Assembly (NCBI GenBank): GCA_937146645.1
Contig: CAKZRQ010000058.1
Span: forward strand, 62,001-126,000
Length of the DNA: 64,000 nt
Direction of reading: 5' to 3'
Source: an uncultured Cyclobacteriaceae bacterium
GTDB lineage: Bacteria > Bacteroidota > Bacteroidia > Cytophagales > Cyclobacteriaceae
Shown: piece by piece, positions 27,522 to 36,299 of the stretch
Position numbering within the stretch: the stretch's first letter is position 1
Layout: every line of letters begins with the position of its first letter
Notes under the pieces: generated by a model
What the model saw: the letters and a program-made list of their open reading frames with translations, nothing else
Told to the model about the DNA's origin: nothing
The model's database searches: none
Translations under genes and position numbers: made by a program

Positions 27522-28082
27522 ATGAAATACCTCATTATCGGTTTAGGGAACATTGGTCCTGAGTATGAACTCACTCGGCATAATATCGGGTTTCTAACTC
27601 TTGATAGGTTGGCTGATGCTCAAGATTGTCAGTGGCAAAGCAATAGGCTTGCTTTCACTTCCGAATTCAAATTCAAAGGACGGAAGATTCATCTCATAAA
27701 GCCAACCACATACATGAACCTAAGTGGGAAGGCCATGAACTATTGGATGAAAGAGCTTAAAGTTCCAAAAGAGAACACACTTGTAGTAGTTGATGAAGTG
27801 GCTTTGCCTTTCGAATCATTAAGAATGCGAGCCAAAGGAAGTGCCGCAGGTCATAATGGCTTGAAAAATATTGAAATGCTAACTGGTGGTAGCAACTACC
27901 CCAGACTTAGAATGGGAATAGGTAATGACTTCCCCAAAGGACGGCAAATAGATTATGTTCTTGGGAAATTTACAGAGGATGAGTTTGCGGTTCTCCCGAC
28001 TATCATGGATCGTGCAATCGACATGATTTACTCATTCTGTACTGCTGGAATCCAGGAAACCATGAACAAGTACAACAATTAA
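27522..28082 (+). CDS. pth: Peptidyl-tRNA hydrolase
   Basis: A 186-residue enzyme that releases peptides from peptidyl-tRNA dropped by ribosomes. It opens KYLIIGLGNIGPEYELTRHN with the catalytic His20. It also has KPTTYMNLSGKAMNYWM, VVVDEVALPFESLRMRAKGS (the catalytic-region Asp) and AAGHNGLKNIEMLTGG. Motif order and length match bacterial Pth. It precedes the riboswitch-controlled gene by 230 bp but is not part of that transcription unit. Confidence 0.97.
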   Translation: MKYLIIGLGNIGPEYELTRHNIGFLTLDRLADAQDCQWQSNRLAFTSEFKFKGRKIHLIKPTTYMNLSGKAMNYWMKELKVPKENTLVVVDEVALPFESLRMRAKGSAAGHNGLKNIEMLTGGSNYPRLRMGIGNDFPKGRQIDYVLGKFTEDEFAVLPTIMDRAIDMIYSFCTAGIQETMNKYNN

Positions 28083-28134
28083 GAAATACTTTTTGGAAAA
28101 AAGCTGTATTCCAATTTTCTTTACAGCCAAGACA

Positions 28135-28275
28135 TCGATTTATAAAGAAGAGGTGAGAGATTAGGCTCTTTGACCCTCTGGCAACCATCAGACCTGAAAG
28201 GTGCCAAATCCTACCCAATAAGGGAACTATAAACAGTCAGCATTCCAGCGGATTCTTATAATTCTTTTTATCGGA
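28135..28275 (+). promoter_or_regulatory. SAM riboswitch (S-box/SAM-I clan)
   Basis: The leader has the S-box core: AAGAAGAGGTGAGAG, GACCCTCTGGCAACC, GACCTGAAAGGTGCCAAATC and CTACCC. GAGG pairs with CCTC around 28150-28179. ACCT-GAA-AGGT forms the P3 hairpin at about 28192-28202. The ends CGATTTATAAAGAA and TTCTTTTTATCG can close P1. It stands right before an O-succinylhomoserine sulfhydrylase gene, a classic target. SAM binding should lower expression. I see no clear terminator with a long T run before the ATG, so control may be at translation. Confidence 0.85.
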
Positions 28276-28311
28276 GAAATTCTTTTTAACTCATGTCATA
28301 AGAATAATAAC

Positions 28312-29484
28312 ATGAGCAAGAACTTCGAAACGGATGCTATTCGCATCAATCACTCCCAATCCAATCAAAAAGAACATTCATCTGCCCTGTATCTTACCTC
28401 CAGTTTCACTTTTGATAGTGCTGAGGAAGCAAGAGCGACATTTGCAGATGAAATTGAGGGGAATATTTATTCCCGATATGCCAACCCTAATTCTACTGAT
28501 CTTATTCAGAAGCTTTGCGAAGCGGAAGGAACGGAAGACGGAATAGCAACCGCCTCAGGAATGGCTGCCATGTTTGGATCAATCGCATCCTTGCTTGAAA
28601 GCGGCGATCATATCATTGCTTCAAGATCACTTTTTGGTTCGACCCATCAGCTCCTCACAAGAGTATTCCCAAAGTGGGGAATAACCACTTCATATGGTGA
28701 TATTTCCGATTTTGAAAATTGGGGTTCTCTGGTTCAGAAAAATACTAAGATGCTTTTTATCGAGACTCCCTCGAATCCAGGATTGGAGATTATCGACCTT
28801 GAAAGGGCTGGGCAATTTGCCAGAGATCATGACTTAATCTTTGTGGTGGATAATTGCTTTGCTACTCCATATTTGCAACAACCAGCCAAATGGGGAGCTG
28901 ATATCGTCACCCATAGTGCAACAAAATATATCGATGGTCAGGGTCGGGTATTGGGAGGATTAATCCTTGGTAGAAAAGATCTGATAAAGGATGTACAATT
29001 CTTTGCCAGACACACTGGGCCCGCTATTTCCCCTTTTAACGCATGGATCTTATCCAAGAGTATGGAAACACTAGCCATACGAATGGATAGACATTGTGAT
29101 AGCGCGCTAAAAATCGCCCAGTATTTTGAGAATAACTCAGATTTGGAAACAGTGAAATATCCATTTCTAAATTCCCATCCGAAATATGAAATCGCAAGGA
29201 AGCAAATGAAGCTTGGGGGCGGAATTCTCACTCTCACCTTAAAGGGTGGGTTAGAAAGAACCAAAAGATTTTTGGATCATCTGAATATGATTTCTTTAAC
29301 CGCGAACCTTGGAGATAGCAGGAGCATAATAACTCATCCAGCTAGTACAACTCATAGCAAATTGTCTTCTGAAGAAAGGGCTCGAGTTGGAATTGTTGAT
29401 GGATTGGTCCGTGTATCAGTAGGACTAGAGCATCCAGAGGATATTATTTCAGACATTAACCAGGCTTTAGAAAAGTCAAGCTAA
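28312..29484 (+). CDS. metZ: Trans-sulfuration enzyme, probably O-succinylhomoserine sulfhydrylase
   Basis: A 390-residue PLP enzyme of the Cys/Met metabolism family that would join sulfide to an activated homoserine to make homocysteine. The PLP lysine is Lys205 in HSATKYIDGQGRVLGG. Other family signs are YSRYANPNSTDLIQKLCEAE, ATASGMAAMFGSIASLL, FIETPSNPGLEIIDL and VDNCFATPYLQQP. The end LVRVSVGLEHPEDIISDI is typical of MetB/MetZ/MetC. Choice of MetZ over cystathionine gamma-synthase or lyase rests on the 'DGQGRVLGG' form and the SAM riboswitch, so exact chemistry is inferred. Confidence 0.88.
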   Translation: MSKNFETDAIRINHSQSNQKEHSSALYLTSSFTFDSAEEARATFADEIEGNIYSRYANPNSTDLIQKLCEAEGTEDGIATASGMAAMFGSIASLLESGDHIIASRSLFGSTHQLLTRVFPKWGITTSYGDISDFENWGSLVQKNTKMLFIETPSNPGLEIIDLERAGQFARDHDLIFVVDNCFATPYLQQPAKWGADIVTHSATKYIDGQGRVLGGLILGRKDLIKDVQFFARHTGPAISPFNAWILSKSMETLAIRMDRHCDSALKIAQYFENNSDLETVKYPFLNSHPKYEIARKQMKLGGGILTLTLKGGLERTKRFLDHLNMISLTANLGDSRSIITHPASTTHSKLSSEERARVGIVDGLVRVSVGLEHPEDIISDINQALEKSS

Positions 29485-29487
29485 AAT

Positions 29488-29949
29488 TTACCAGGTAGTT
29501 TGTTTTAATTTAGGGAAAGCCCTAATTAAATCACTCAAGCTAATTTGACCTAAAAGTTGTCCATTTTGAACCACTGGGAAACGACGAATCTTCAGTTCTA
29601 AAAACTTACCAGCTGCATCAAACAAAGATAACTCAGGTGGAAGGGTAATCACATTCTTAGTCATATGATCAGCAACCTTGGATGGAAACTTAGGGGTATT
29701 GGTATATTTTCCCTTAATAATCTCCTTTAGGCAATCTACTTCTGAAATAATCCCAACGAGAGCACCAGATTCATCTAATACCGGCGCACCGGAAATCTTC
29801 TTCTTTGCTAATACTTCAAGAACCTGATCCAAACTGTCTTCTGGCTTGAATGTGGTCAACCTCTTAGTCATATGATCTCTAACCGTCAGATGCTCGACAG
29901 GCTGCTTCTTGGGAGTGGCGACTCTTACGCCCTGAAAACTCTTTACCAT
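29488..29949 (-). CDS. CBS-domain pair protein
   Basis: A 153-residue protein made of two CBS domains in tandem. The first is VRDHMTKRLTTFKPEDSLDQ with ISGAPVLDESGALVGIISEV. The second is VADHMTKNVITLPPELSLFD with IRRFPVVQNGQLLGQISLSD. Such pairs bind adenosine nucleotides and act as energy or redox sensors. The protein has no catalytic or transport domain attached, so its target is unknown. The N-terminal 18 residues are basic. It converges on metZ with a 3-bp gap and no obvious terminator between them. The 170 bp upstream (29950-30119) show nothing clear. Confidence 0.9.
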   Translation of the reverse strand: MVKSFQGVRVATPKKQPVEHLTVRDHMTKRLTTFKPEDSLDQVLEVLAKKKISGAPVLDESGALVGIISEVDCLKEIIKGKYTNTPKFPSKVADHMTKNVITLPPELSLFDAAGKFLELKIRRFPVVQNGQLLGQISLSDLIRAFPKLKQTTW

Positions 29950-30119
29950 GGCTTTTTGGGATTTAGGGGAAAGAATATAATAAGGAAAAAATCTACCGAT
30001 TCCAAATATTTAATCAAATTTAAATGTATTTCGGAATATAAAAACAATAATTTAATACATGGGAAATAAAGTTTGGTTTGGAAACTTCACATAAATCACC
30101 TTCGGAAAGAAAAAAAAAA

Positions 30120-30866
30120 TTATTTCAATTCGAATTGGTCCCTGAACTCCTGAACGAGATCAGAATCCACTCCGAGGTAATGACTAAAATTCCTGGGATC
30201 ATCAGAAAATTTGACCTCAGAGCTGATGAATTGATTAGCCGAAGGCTTCCAAGCTTTGCAGGATGCATGGATTTCAGAAAAGTTCTTAAAGTTCCGCAAT
30301 TCATTCACATGCTCTGATTTGGAGCCACCACCAGGCATGATTACTATTTTATCCTCCGCTATTTCTAAGAGCCTCTTTATATTTTCTAATCCATCAGAGA
30401 CCGTATTTTTCTGTCCCGAAGTCAATACCCTATCAAAACCCAAGTCAATTATGGAATAAAGAGATTCTTCAAATTTTGACGAGGCATCAAAGGCCCTATG
30501 AAAAGTGCATGGCATTCCTTCAGCAGCTCGAATTAACACCTCGCACCCTCCTGTATTCACTTCGCCAAGTTCATTCAACACTCCAAAGACAAAACCATCT
30601 GCACCATGATCTCGAAGGACCTTGATATCCTCGCGCATGACGGAAATTTCCTTCTCAGAATAACAGAAATTACCCCCTCTTGGACGGATCATTACAAAAA
30701 CAGGAATATCAATTTCCTTCTTCAAAAAACTTAATAGCCCCGGACTTGGAGTTTCTCCTCCTTCTGGAAAATTGGCGCATAGCTCTATCCGGTCAACTCC
30801 ATAATCTGCGGCTTCAATGGCTGCTGTCAAATTAAACACCGGAGCTTCAAGTAAAAATCTCCCCAT
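30120..30866 (-). CDS. cutC: CutC family protein
   Basis: From the ATG at 30866 the protein has 248 residues and forms a TIM barrel of the CutC family. Signs are FNLTAAIEAADYGVDRIELC, GGETPSPGLLSFLK, VFVMIRPRGGNFCYSE, DGFVFGVLNELGEVN, TFHRAFDASSKFEESL and RVLTSGQKNTVSDGLENIKR. CutC was linked to copper homeostasis in E. coli, but this role has been questioned and no metal site is certain. The start lies 1 bp after the stop of the asparaginase gene, so I reject an eight-codon longer form that would overlap it. The two genes form an operon. Confidence 0.92.
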   Translation of the reverse strand: MGRFLLEAPVFNLTAAIEAADYGVDRIELCANFPEGGETPSPGLLSFLKKEIDIPVFVMIRPRGGNFCYSEKEISVMREDIKVLRDHGADGFVFGVLNELGEVNTGGCEVLIRAAEGMPCTFHRAFDASSKFEESLYSIIDLGFDRVLTSGQKNTVSDGLENIKRLLEIAEDKIVIMPGGGSKSEHVNELRNFKNFSEIHASCKAWKPSANQFISSEVKFSDDPRNFSHYLGVDSDLVQEFRDQFELK

Positions 30867-30867
30867 T

Positions 30868-31845
30868 TTAGAAGTAACTTTTTGAATCAATCAATTCATT
30901 GCTGGACATATCCCCAAGGGCAAAATTAAATCCTGGTTGAACAGCGAAAGCCCCCATTTCTCCATCTTTGTTTACAGCGAGAAAACCAGCTTGGATCTCT
31001 TTAGAATTAGGACTTTTGGCAACAAGTCTTCTCACTGTCTCTTCACAAGCTTCTTGTGGGCTCCTTCCCTGTCTCATCAATTCCACAATTAAAAAGCTGC
31101 CACAAATTCGAATGATTGTCTCTCCTAAACCTGTAGCAGTCGCAGCTCCAACTTCATCGTCAACGTAAAGTCCTGCTCCAATAATTGGGCTATCACCCAC
31201 TCTACCATGCATTTTGTAAGCTAGTCCACTGGTAGTACAGCTACCCGCCATTTTCCCATTCTCGTCAATACCGATCATACCAATGGTATCATGGTTTTCG
31301 ATATTGATGATCGGTTTGTATTTACTGGTCTTTCTCCATTCTTCATAAGCTTCCTTAGCTTTGGGCGAAAGCTCCTCTTTTTCTAAGGGAAACCCCTGGG
31401 CGATCGCAAACTGTCTCGCCCCCTCTCCTGCCAACATCACATGTGGCGTGTCTTCCATTACCTTTCTCGCCAATGAAATAGGATGTTTGATCTGTCTCAA
31501 AAAGGCAACTGATCCGCACTCCCCATTACCCTTCATAATTGAGGCATCCAAAGTCACTATACCTTCGCGATCAGGTAAACCCTGTAAACCGACGGAAAGA
31601 TTGTCCAGATCTAATTCGGTGGTCATCACACCTTTTTCTACAGCATCCACAATCGAACCCCCAGATGACAATGTTTCAATAGCGGTAGCATTCGCAGGAA
31701 CTCCATGGTTCCAGGTAGAAAGAATAAGTGGTTTCTTTGCGTTGAGACTTTTCCTTTCAGAAAGAATATCTGCCTGTACCACTCCAGGGAATAAGGCTGC
31801 ACTTCCAATAAGAGACTGTTTAAGGAATTTTCTTCTATGACTCAT
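30868..31845 (-). CDS. Exported N4-(beta-N-acetylglucosaminyl)-L-asparaginase (Ntn hydrolase)
   Basis: A 325-residue glycosylasparaginase precursor that would cleave the GlcNAc-Asn bond of glycopeptides. The N-terminus SHRRKFLKQSLIGSAALFPG is a Tat-type signal with twin arginine, so the enzyme is probably exported folded. The autocleavage site is HDTIGMIGID with Thr187 as the new N-terminal nucleophile. MHGRVGDSPIIGAGLYVDDE and AATATGLGETIIRICGSFLI hold the substrate-binding residues. Flavobacterial glycosylasparaginase has the same build. Clustering with cutC and a creatininase-like gene suggests a small catabolic group. The substrate is inferred from the family only. Confidence 0.93.
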   Translation of the reverse strand: MSHRRKFLKQSLIGSAALFPGVVQADILSERKSLNAKKPLILSTWNHGVPANATAIETLSSGGSIVDAVEKGVMTTELDLDNLSVGLQGLPDREGIVTLDASIMKGNGECGSVAFLRQIKHPISLARKVMEDTPHVMLAGEGARQFAIAQGFPLEKEELSPKAKEAYEEWRKTSKYKPIINIENHDTIGMIGIDENGKMAGSCTTSGLAYKMHGRVGDSPIIGAGLYVDDEVGAATATGLGETIIRICGSFLIVELMRQGRSPQEACEETVRRLVAKSPNSKEIQAGFLAVNKDGEMGAFAVQPGFNFALGDMSSNELIDSKSYF

Positions 31846-31913
31846 AAAGACTATTTTCAGGGTTAGGGATAAAAATTCTCTCTAAAATAGTCTTATCCTA
31901 GAAATTAAAGATT

Positions 31914-32675
31914 ATGCGTCCTTATTTACTGAAAGAATCCAATTGGAAAACACTAAAAACCCATCGATTTGATTTAGCCGTCTTACCGTGGGGAGCCACT
32001 GAGGCGCACAATTATCACCTCCCATATGGAACCGACGTCTATGAAGCGGATGAAATAGGAGCTGAAGCTGGACGCAAAGCATGGGAAGGGGGAGCGAATG
32101 TAACCATCCTGCCAACCATACCTTTTGGAGTGAATACTGGACAATCCGATATCTACCTGGATATTAACATGAATCCCAGCACTCAATTCCTTTTTCTCAA
32201 GGATATTCTAGAGGTTTTAAATCGCCAAGGAGTGAAGAAATTCCTTATTCTTAACAGTCATGGAGGGAATGATTTTAAAACGGCTCTGAGAGAGCTTGGA
32301 CTCAAGTTTCCAGAAATGTCTCTCTTTACATGTAACTGGTTTCAGGCCTTGGATAAATCCAAATTCTTTGAAAATGATGGGGATCACGCTGAAGAAATGG
32401 AGACCTCACTAATACTACACCTCTTTCCCGAGCTTGTATTACCATTATCCGAGGCAGGAGATGGAGCCGAGAAAAAATCAAAGATTTCCGGAGTACGCGA
32501 GAAGTGGGCCTGGGCAGAAAGAAAGTGGTCTCAAGTAAGCGCAGACACAGGCATCGGCGATCCTAGCAAAGCCACTGGCATGAAAGGAGCTCAATACTTC
32601 GAAGCTGTTACCGATAAAGTCGCCGAGCTTATCAAGGAAATATGTGATGCTGACCCAGAAAACCTTTATGGATAA
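31914..32675 (+). CDS. Creatininase family amidohydrolase
   Basis: A 253-residue metal-dependent amidohydrolase. The metal-binding motifs are visible: VLPWGATEAHNYHLPYGTDV (Glu, His, Asp), ILNSHGGNDFKTALRELG (His) and DGDHAEEMETSLILHLFPEL (Glu). This family includes creatininase, mycofactocin peptidase MftE and FAPy deformylase. The H-L-P-x-G-T-D form is general, so the substrate is unknown. The gene is divergent from the asparaginase gene (68 bp between starts) and converges on the FG-GAP lipoprotein gene (9 bp). Confidence 0.9.
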   Translation: MRPYLLKESNWKTLKTHRFDLAVLPWGATEAHNYHLPYGTDVYEADEIGAEAGRKAWEGGANVTILPTIPFGVNTGQSDIYLDINMNPSTQFLFLKDILEVLNRQGVKKFLILNSHGGNDFKTALRELGLKFPEMSLFTCNWFQALDKSKFFENDGDHAEEMETSLILHLFPELVLPLSEAGDGAEKKSKISGVREKWAWAERKWSQVSADTGIGDPSKATGMKGAQYFEAVTDKVAELIKEICDADPENLYG

Positions 32676-32684
32676 TAGACTTTT

Positions 32685-35600
32685 CTAAAGGTGAACAGGT
32701 ACTTTCTCACCGCTGTACTTTATTTGCGTAGCATCAGTAGCTCCTTTTGGAACTTTGACAGCTCTTGTACTTTGTGACATAAATCCAGAGCCTAAGGTAG
32801 TTTCAACTCTGGTTTTTCCTCCATCCCCTAGTGAAAACTCGATGGCCATTATGTCTTGCTCCGGATAGATGTATTCTGAATTGTCTTCGGGAGCAGAATA
32901 AACCTTCAAAGGACCACGATTTTGAGACGCGATAAATAGTTCGGAACTATCCGATTTTAGCTTCACCAAAGCCTTTGCATCACCAGGAACCACAAAACCG
33001 CTCTCCCTTGGTGAAACAGAATTGAAATTACCATTTCCATCACCAAGCAAAACCCATCCAACCGATGCATCTAATCGGCCGATAAATATCTCGTTTCCAT
33101 AATCGTTACCCACAGCTAGAATGTCAGCATTCCCATCCCGATTGACATCATCGGTTACGATTCCATTCATAGGTGCAATCTGTGCTACCGTAGGTAAGGG
33201 ATGAACCTCAAATTTCCCTGAGCCTAAATTTTCTACCCAAACTGACTGATCGTAATTACCAGTCAATACCAAAGCCCCTTCACGTTCATCAGCGGTGAAA
33301 AGGTCATTTTCAGTGCTCAAGGCATAAGTCTTATATCTCTCAAATTTCCTTCGAAATAGAATACTTTGTCCATACAAATCATCCCAGAAATGGCTTGGAA
33401 ATGACTTATACTCTCCGGTTCTGTCGATGTAATACGCAAATGAAATTGGGTCAATACTTCCATTAGCGTCGAAGTCCTTTCCATAGACTTTTACTGGCCT
33501 TTCGGCTGTAGGACGATGAGAATTGTTCCTCCCTAAATTGCCGACTATAAAGTCAGTATCCCCGTCACGGTCAATATCTGCAGTGGTAATGGAATTCCAC
33601 CAGCCTAAATACCCTTCAAGACCAGTCTCTTGCAATTCGACAAAGCTGTCGCCATTGTTCTGGAGAATCGAAATCTTCATTAATTCCCCCACCACAATCA
33701 AATCCGAATCTCCGTCCTGATCAAAATCCGTCCATGTAGCATCTACAACCATACCAAGAGAAGAAAGGTCCGGGAAAACTTGATCCGTAACATCTTCAAA
33801 CACGCCATTCGTATTCTTAAGAATAAAACTATTATCAGGAAATGGATATTGTGCAACGGGAGTCCTACCACCAATGAATAGGTCCACAAAACCATCTCCA
33901 TTGTAATCAGCCCCTCTAACAACGCTTCCGTTCGCTTTTACATTAGGCAGAGCTTCGCTCAAAGTGAAATTTCCAGATCCATCATTAAGGAAAAGCCTAT
34001 CTAAGTATTGTGGAGATCCGGGAGCAAATTCATTGCTTCCACTGACTAAATAAAGGTCCTTGTCACCATCATTTTCTACATCAAAAATTAGAATTCCTTG
34101 CTCTTCGAAAATTGCCTGTCCTTCTGGAAGCAGATCTCTTTCTTCAAACCCTACTTCTTTTTGAATAAAAAGCTTAGGCTGAAAGCCAGAAGAAGAACCT
34201 ATCACCAAATCCTCAAGTCCATCTCCAGTTAAATCACCGACGGCAAGTGCCGGCCCATATTGAGATAGCTTATGCGGAAGTGTTCTTTGGATGTTATAAT
34301 CCACTTTATCTTCCTCCTCATGGACATAATTCAAAGACAAAGCCTCAGACATTTCTTCAAATATCTTTTCACTTTGGTGTAAAGAATTTGGAGCATGCCC
34401 GCCAGCACTTGCTTCATCATAGTTTATCTCTAAAACCTGATTATTTTGAATTCCATTCAGAATCTGGCCTTTACCATCAGGCCACAGAACTTGAATTTCT
34501 TCCACTGAGACTGAATCTGCTAAGCCAAAATGTAATACCTCATCGATGGACGACATATATCCTCTAACTACCTGTTGTTCTTGATATAGGGTCTCTCCTT
34601 TATTCGTTTTCAACCAGATTTTAGCTCCTAATCCCTGGGGATTTTCCTTCGTTCCAAGAAGTTTTATCCGCAGGTAATTAGAACGATTCGACTCTAGTTT
34701 GTTTTCAAATATGAAAGCCGGATCATTGATATTATTCACTACATAGTCCAGATCTCCATCGAGGTCCAAATCGACAGTAGCTGCGCCATTCGAAAAAGAA
34801 GGCACATCCAATCCCCACTCTTTACCTTTATTGTCAAAGTTCAAATTACCCGTATTCTTGAAGGCATAATTTGGAATCTTAACAATTGGGATAGAATCGA
34901 GTAATTGTCTCACAGTAGCGATGTTACCTACATCTGCTCTATAGTTCGCAAAATCTTTATCCGTTATATCCCTTGGGAAACCATTGGTAACCAAAAGATC
35001 TCTTAGTCCGTCATGGTCAACATCAGCAAATAACGGTGCCCAGCTCCAATCTGTCTGATACACATTTGCCAGTAAACCAACTTCGCTAAAAGGTAAATCA
35101 TCTCCATTATTCATATGGAGCATATTCCTCACATATTGATATTCATAATCGAATTGCTCATTGCTGATGTACGTTTGGTACATGTTTTTACCAATGGTAG
35201 TTTTCTTCCGATAGTTATCCTCTCCTAGCATATCTAGGGTAATGATGTCGGGCAAGGCATCATTATTAAAATCAGCGATGTCGGAACCCATCGAAAATTG
35301 GCTTTGATGCCTTAGCCTTTCTTTAGTCTTATTTGAAAAGGTACCGTCTTGATTGTTTATGTAAAGAATATCATTGGTAACATAATCATTACTAACATGA
35401 ATATCAGGCCAACCATCATTATTCAAATCGGCTATTAGTAATCCTAATCCAAAACCTTCAATCGTGATTCCCGCTTCAATGGTCACATCCGTGAAGGTTC
35501 CATCTCCATTATTTCTGTAGAAGGCATCATTATTTATTGCAGATCCATCGGTAATTTTATTCTTGTAATTACTCGGAGTTATTGAGCTTTGCTCATTATT

Positions 35601-36176
35601 CAGGACATAGAGATCTAAGTCGCCATCTAAATCATAATCTACAAAAGCAGCTCCCATCCCATTTCCCGAATCAGCAATACCCATTTCCTCAGCTCGATCA
35701 GCAAAGACAGGGATGCCCTCTGAGTTGTTGCCTTGATTAATAAGCATCAAATTATTGCGCTCGCCAGCTCCTTTTTTCATAGCAGAAGCCACATAAATAT
35801 CTAAGAGTCCATCTCCATTAATATCCGTAACAACTGAACCAGTATTCCACTTTTGGGGGAAAGAAATACCAGAGTCATCAGTGATATCCGCAAACTTCAT
35901 TTCACCCCTATTAAGGTAAAGCGCATTAGATACCTGATTCCCAGTAAAAAATAAATCAGGCAATCCATCTTGATTGAAATCCCCAACAGATACTCCACCA
36001 CCATTGAAAATATATTCATCGGTCAGGATATTAAAGGAGTCACTTTCCACGATATCATTTGAAAATGAAATCCCTGTGCTTTCTGGTGATTTCAACTCAA
36101 ATAGTGTGTTTTCATCTGTACAAGAAAACAGCACAAAACATGTCAATACAGACAATAGGGCTTGATTATTCTTCAT
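32685..36176 (-). CDS. FG-GAP/VCBS repeat lipoprotein with UnbV domain
   Basis: A 1163-residue outer-surface lipoprotein. The signal peptide ends with a lipobox (CFVLFSC, Cys19), followed by TDEN. Two runs of FG-GAP repeats, at about 55-480 and 640-1080, carry calcium-loop motifs such as GDFNQDGLPDLFFTGN, TDINGDGLLDIYVAS and VDYDLDGDLDLYVLNN. They likely form beta-propellers. Between them, at about 500-575, is an ASPIC/UnbV domain (RGYMSSIDEVLHFGL, VEEIQVLWPDGKGQIL). Such CRTAC1-like proteins often follow susC-susD pairs in marine Bacteroidota and may bind glycan or protein ligands at the surface. A terminator stands between it and susD, so expression may be partly separate. Confidence 0.92.
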   Translation of the reverse strand: MKNNQALLSVLTCFVLFSCTDENTLFELKSPESTGISFSNDIVESDSFNILTDEYIFNGGGVSVGDFNQDGLPDLFFTGNQVSNALYLNRGEMKFADITDDSGISFPQKWNTGSVVTDINGDGLLDIYVASAMKKGAGERNNLMLINQGNNSEGIPVFADRAEEMGIADSGNGMGAAFVDYDLDGDLDLYVLNNEQSSITPSNYKNKITDGSAINNDAFYRNNGDGTFTDVTIEAGITIEGFGLGLLIADLNNDGWPDIHVSNDYVTNDILYINNQDGTFSNKTKERLRHQSQFSMGSDIADFNNDALPDIITLDMLGEDNYRKKTTIGKNMYQTYISNEQFDYEYQYVRNMLHMNNGDDLPFSEVGLLANVYQTDWSWAPLFADVDHDGLRDLLVTNGFPRDITDKDFANYRADVGNIATVRQLLDSIPIVKIPNYAFKNTGNLNFDNKGKEWGLDVPSFSNGAATVDLDLDGDLDYVVNNINDPAFIFENKLESNRSNYLRIKLLGTKENPQGLGAKIWLKTNKGETLYQEQQVVRGYMSSIDEVLHFGLADSVSVEEIQVLWPDGKGQILNGIQNNQVLEINYDEASAGGHAPNSLHQSEKIFEEMSEALSLNYVHEEEDKVDYNIQRTLPHKLSQYGPALAVGDLTGDGLEDLVIGSSSGFQPKLFIQKEVGFEERDLLPEGQAIFEEQGILIFDVENDGDKDLYLVSGSNEFAPGSPQYLDRLFLNDGSGNFTLSEALPNVKANGSVVRGADYNGDGFVDLFIGGRTPVAQYPFPDNSFILKNTNGVFEDVTDQVFPDLSSLGMVVDATWTDFDQDGDSDLIVVGELMKISILQNNGDSFVELQETGLEGYLGWWNSITTADIDRDGDTDFIVGNLGRNNSHRPTAERPVKVYGKDFDANGSIDPISFAYYIDRTGEYKSFPSHFWDDLYGQSILFRRKFERYKTYALSTENDLFTADEREGALVLTGNYDQSVWVENLGSGKFEVHPLPTVAQIAPMNGIVTDDVNRDGNADILAVGNDYGNEIFIGRLDASVGWVLLGDGNGNFNSVSPRESGFVVPGDAKALVKLKSDSSELFIASQNRGPLKVYSAPEDNSEYIYPEQDIMAIEFSLGDGGKTRVETTLGSGFMSQSTRAVKVPKGATDATQIKYSGEKVPVHL

Positions 36177-36250
36177 TAGAATCAGTTACTTTTCTGGGTA
36201 ATTGAAATTAGTGAATTGCATAAAACTGAAAAAATAATAATCACATAAAG

Positions 36251-36278
36251 GCAAAAAAAAGAGGGCCAATGGCCCTCT
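36251..36278 (-). terminator. Intrinsic terminator after susD
   Basis: AGAGGGCC-AAT-GGCCCTCT is a perfect 8-bp stem. The run of eight A on its left gives T8 on the minus strand. It could make susCD mRNA more abundant than the downstream lipoprotein mRNA. Confidence 0.9.
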
Positions 36279-36299
36279 TTTCTATAGTTAGATCGAATC

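Noticed and set aside
28098..28130. AGCTGTA/TACAGCC hairpin after pth as a terminator
   Set aside because: It has no T run on the plus strand and overlaps the likely promoter region of the riboswitch transcript.
31361..31840. 159-codon open frame antisense to the glycosylasparaginase gene
   Set aside because: The minus strand encodes clear Ntn-hydrolase motifs. The antisense product is unlike any protein I know.
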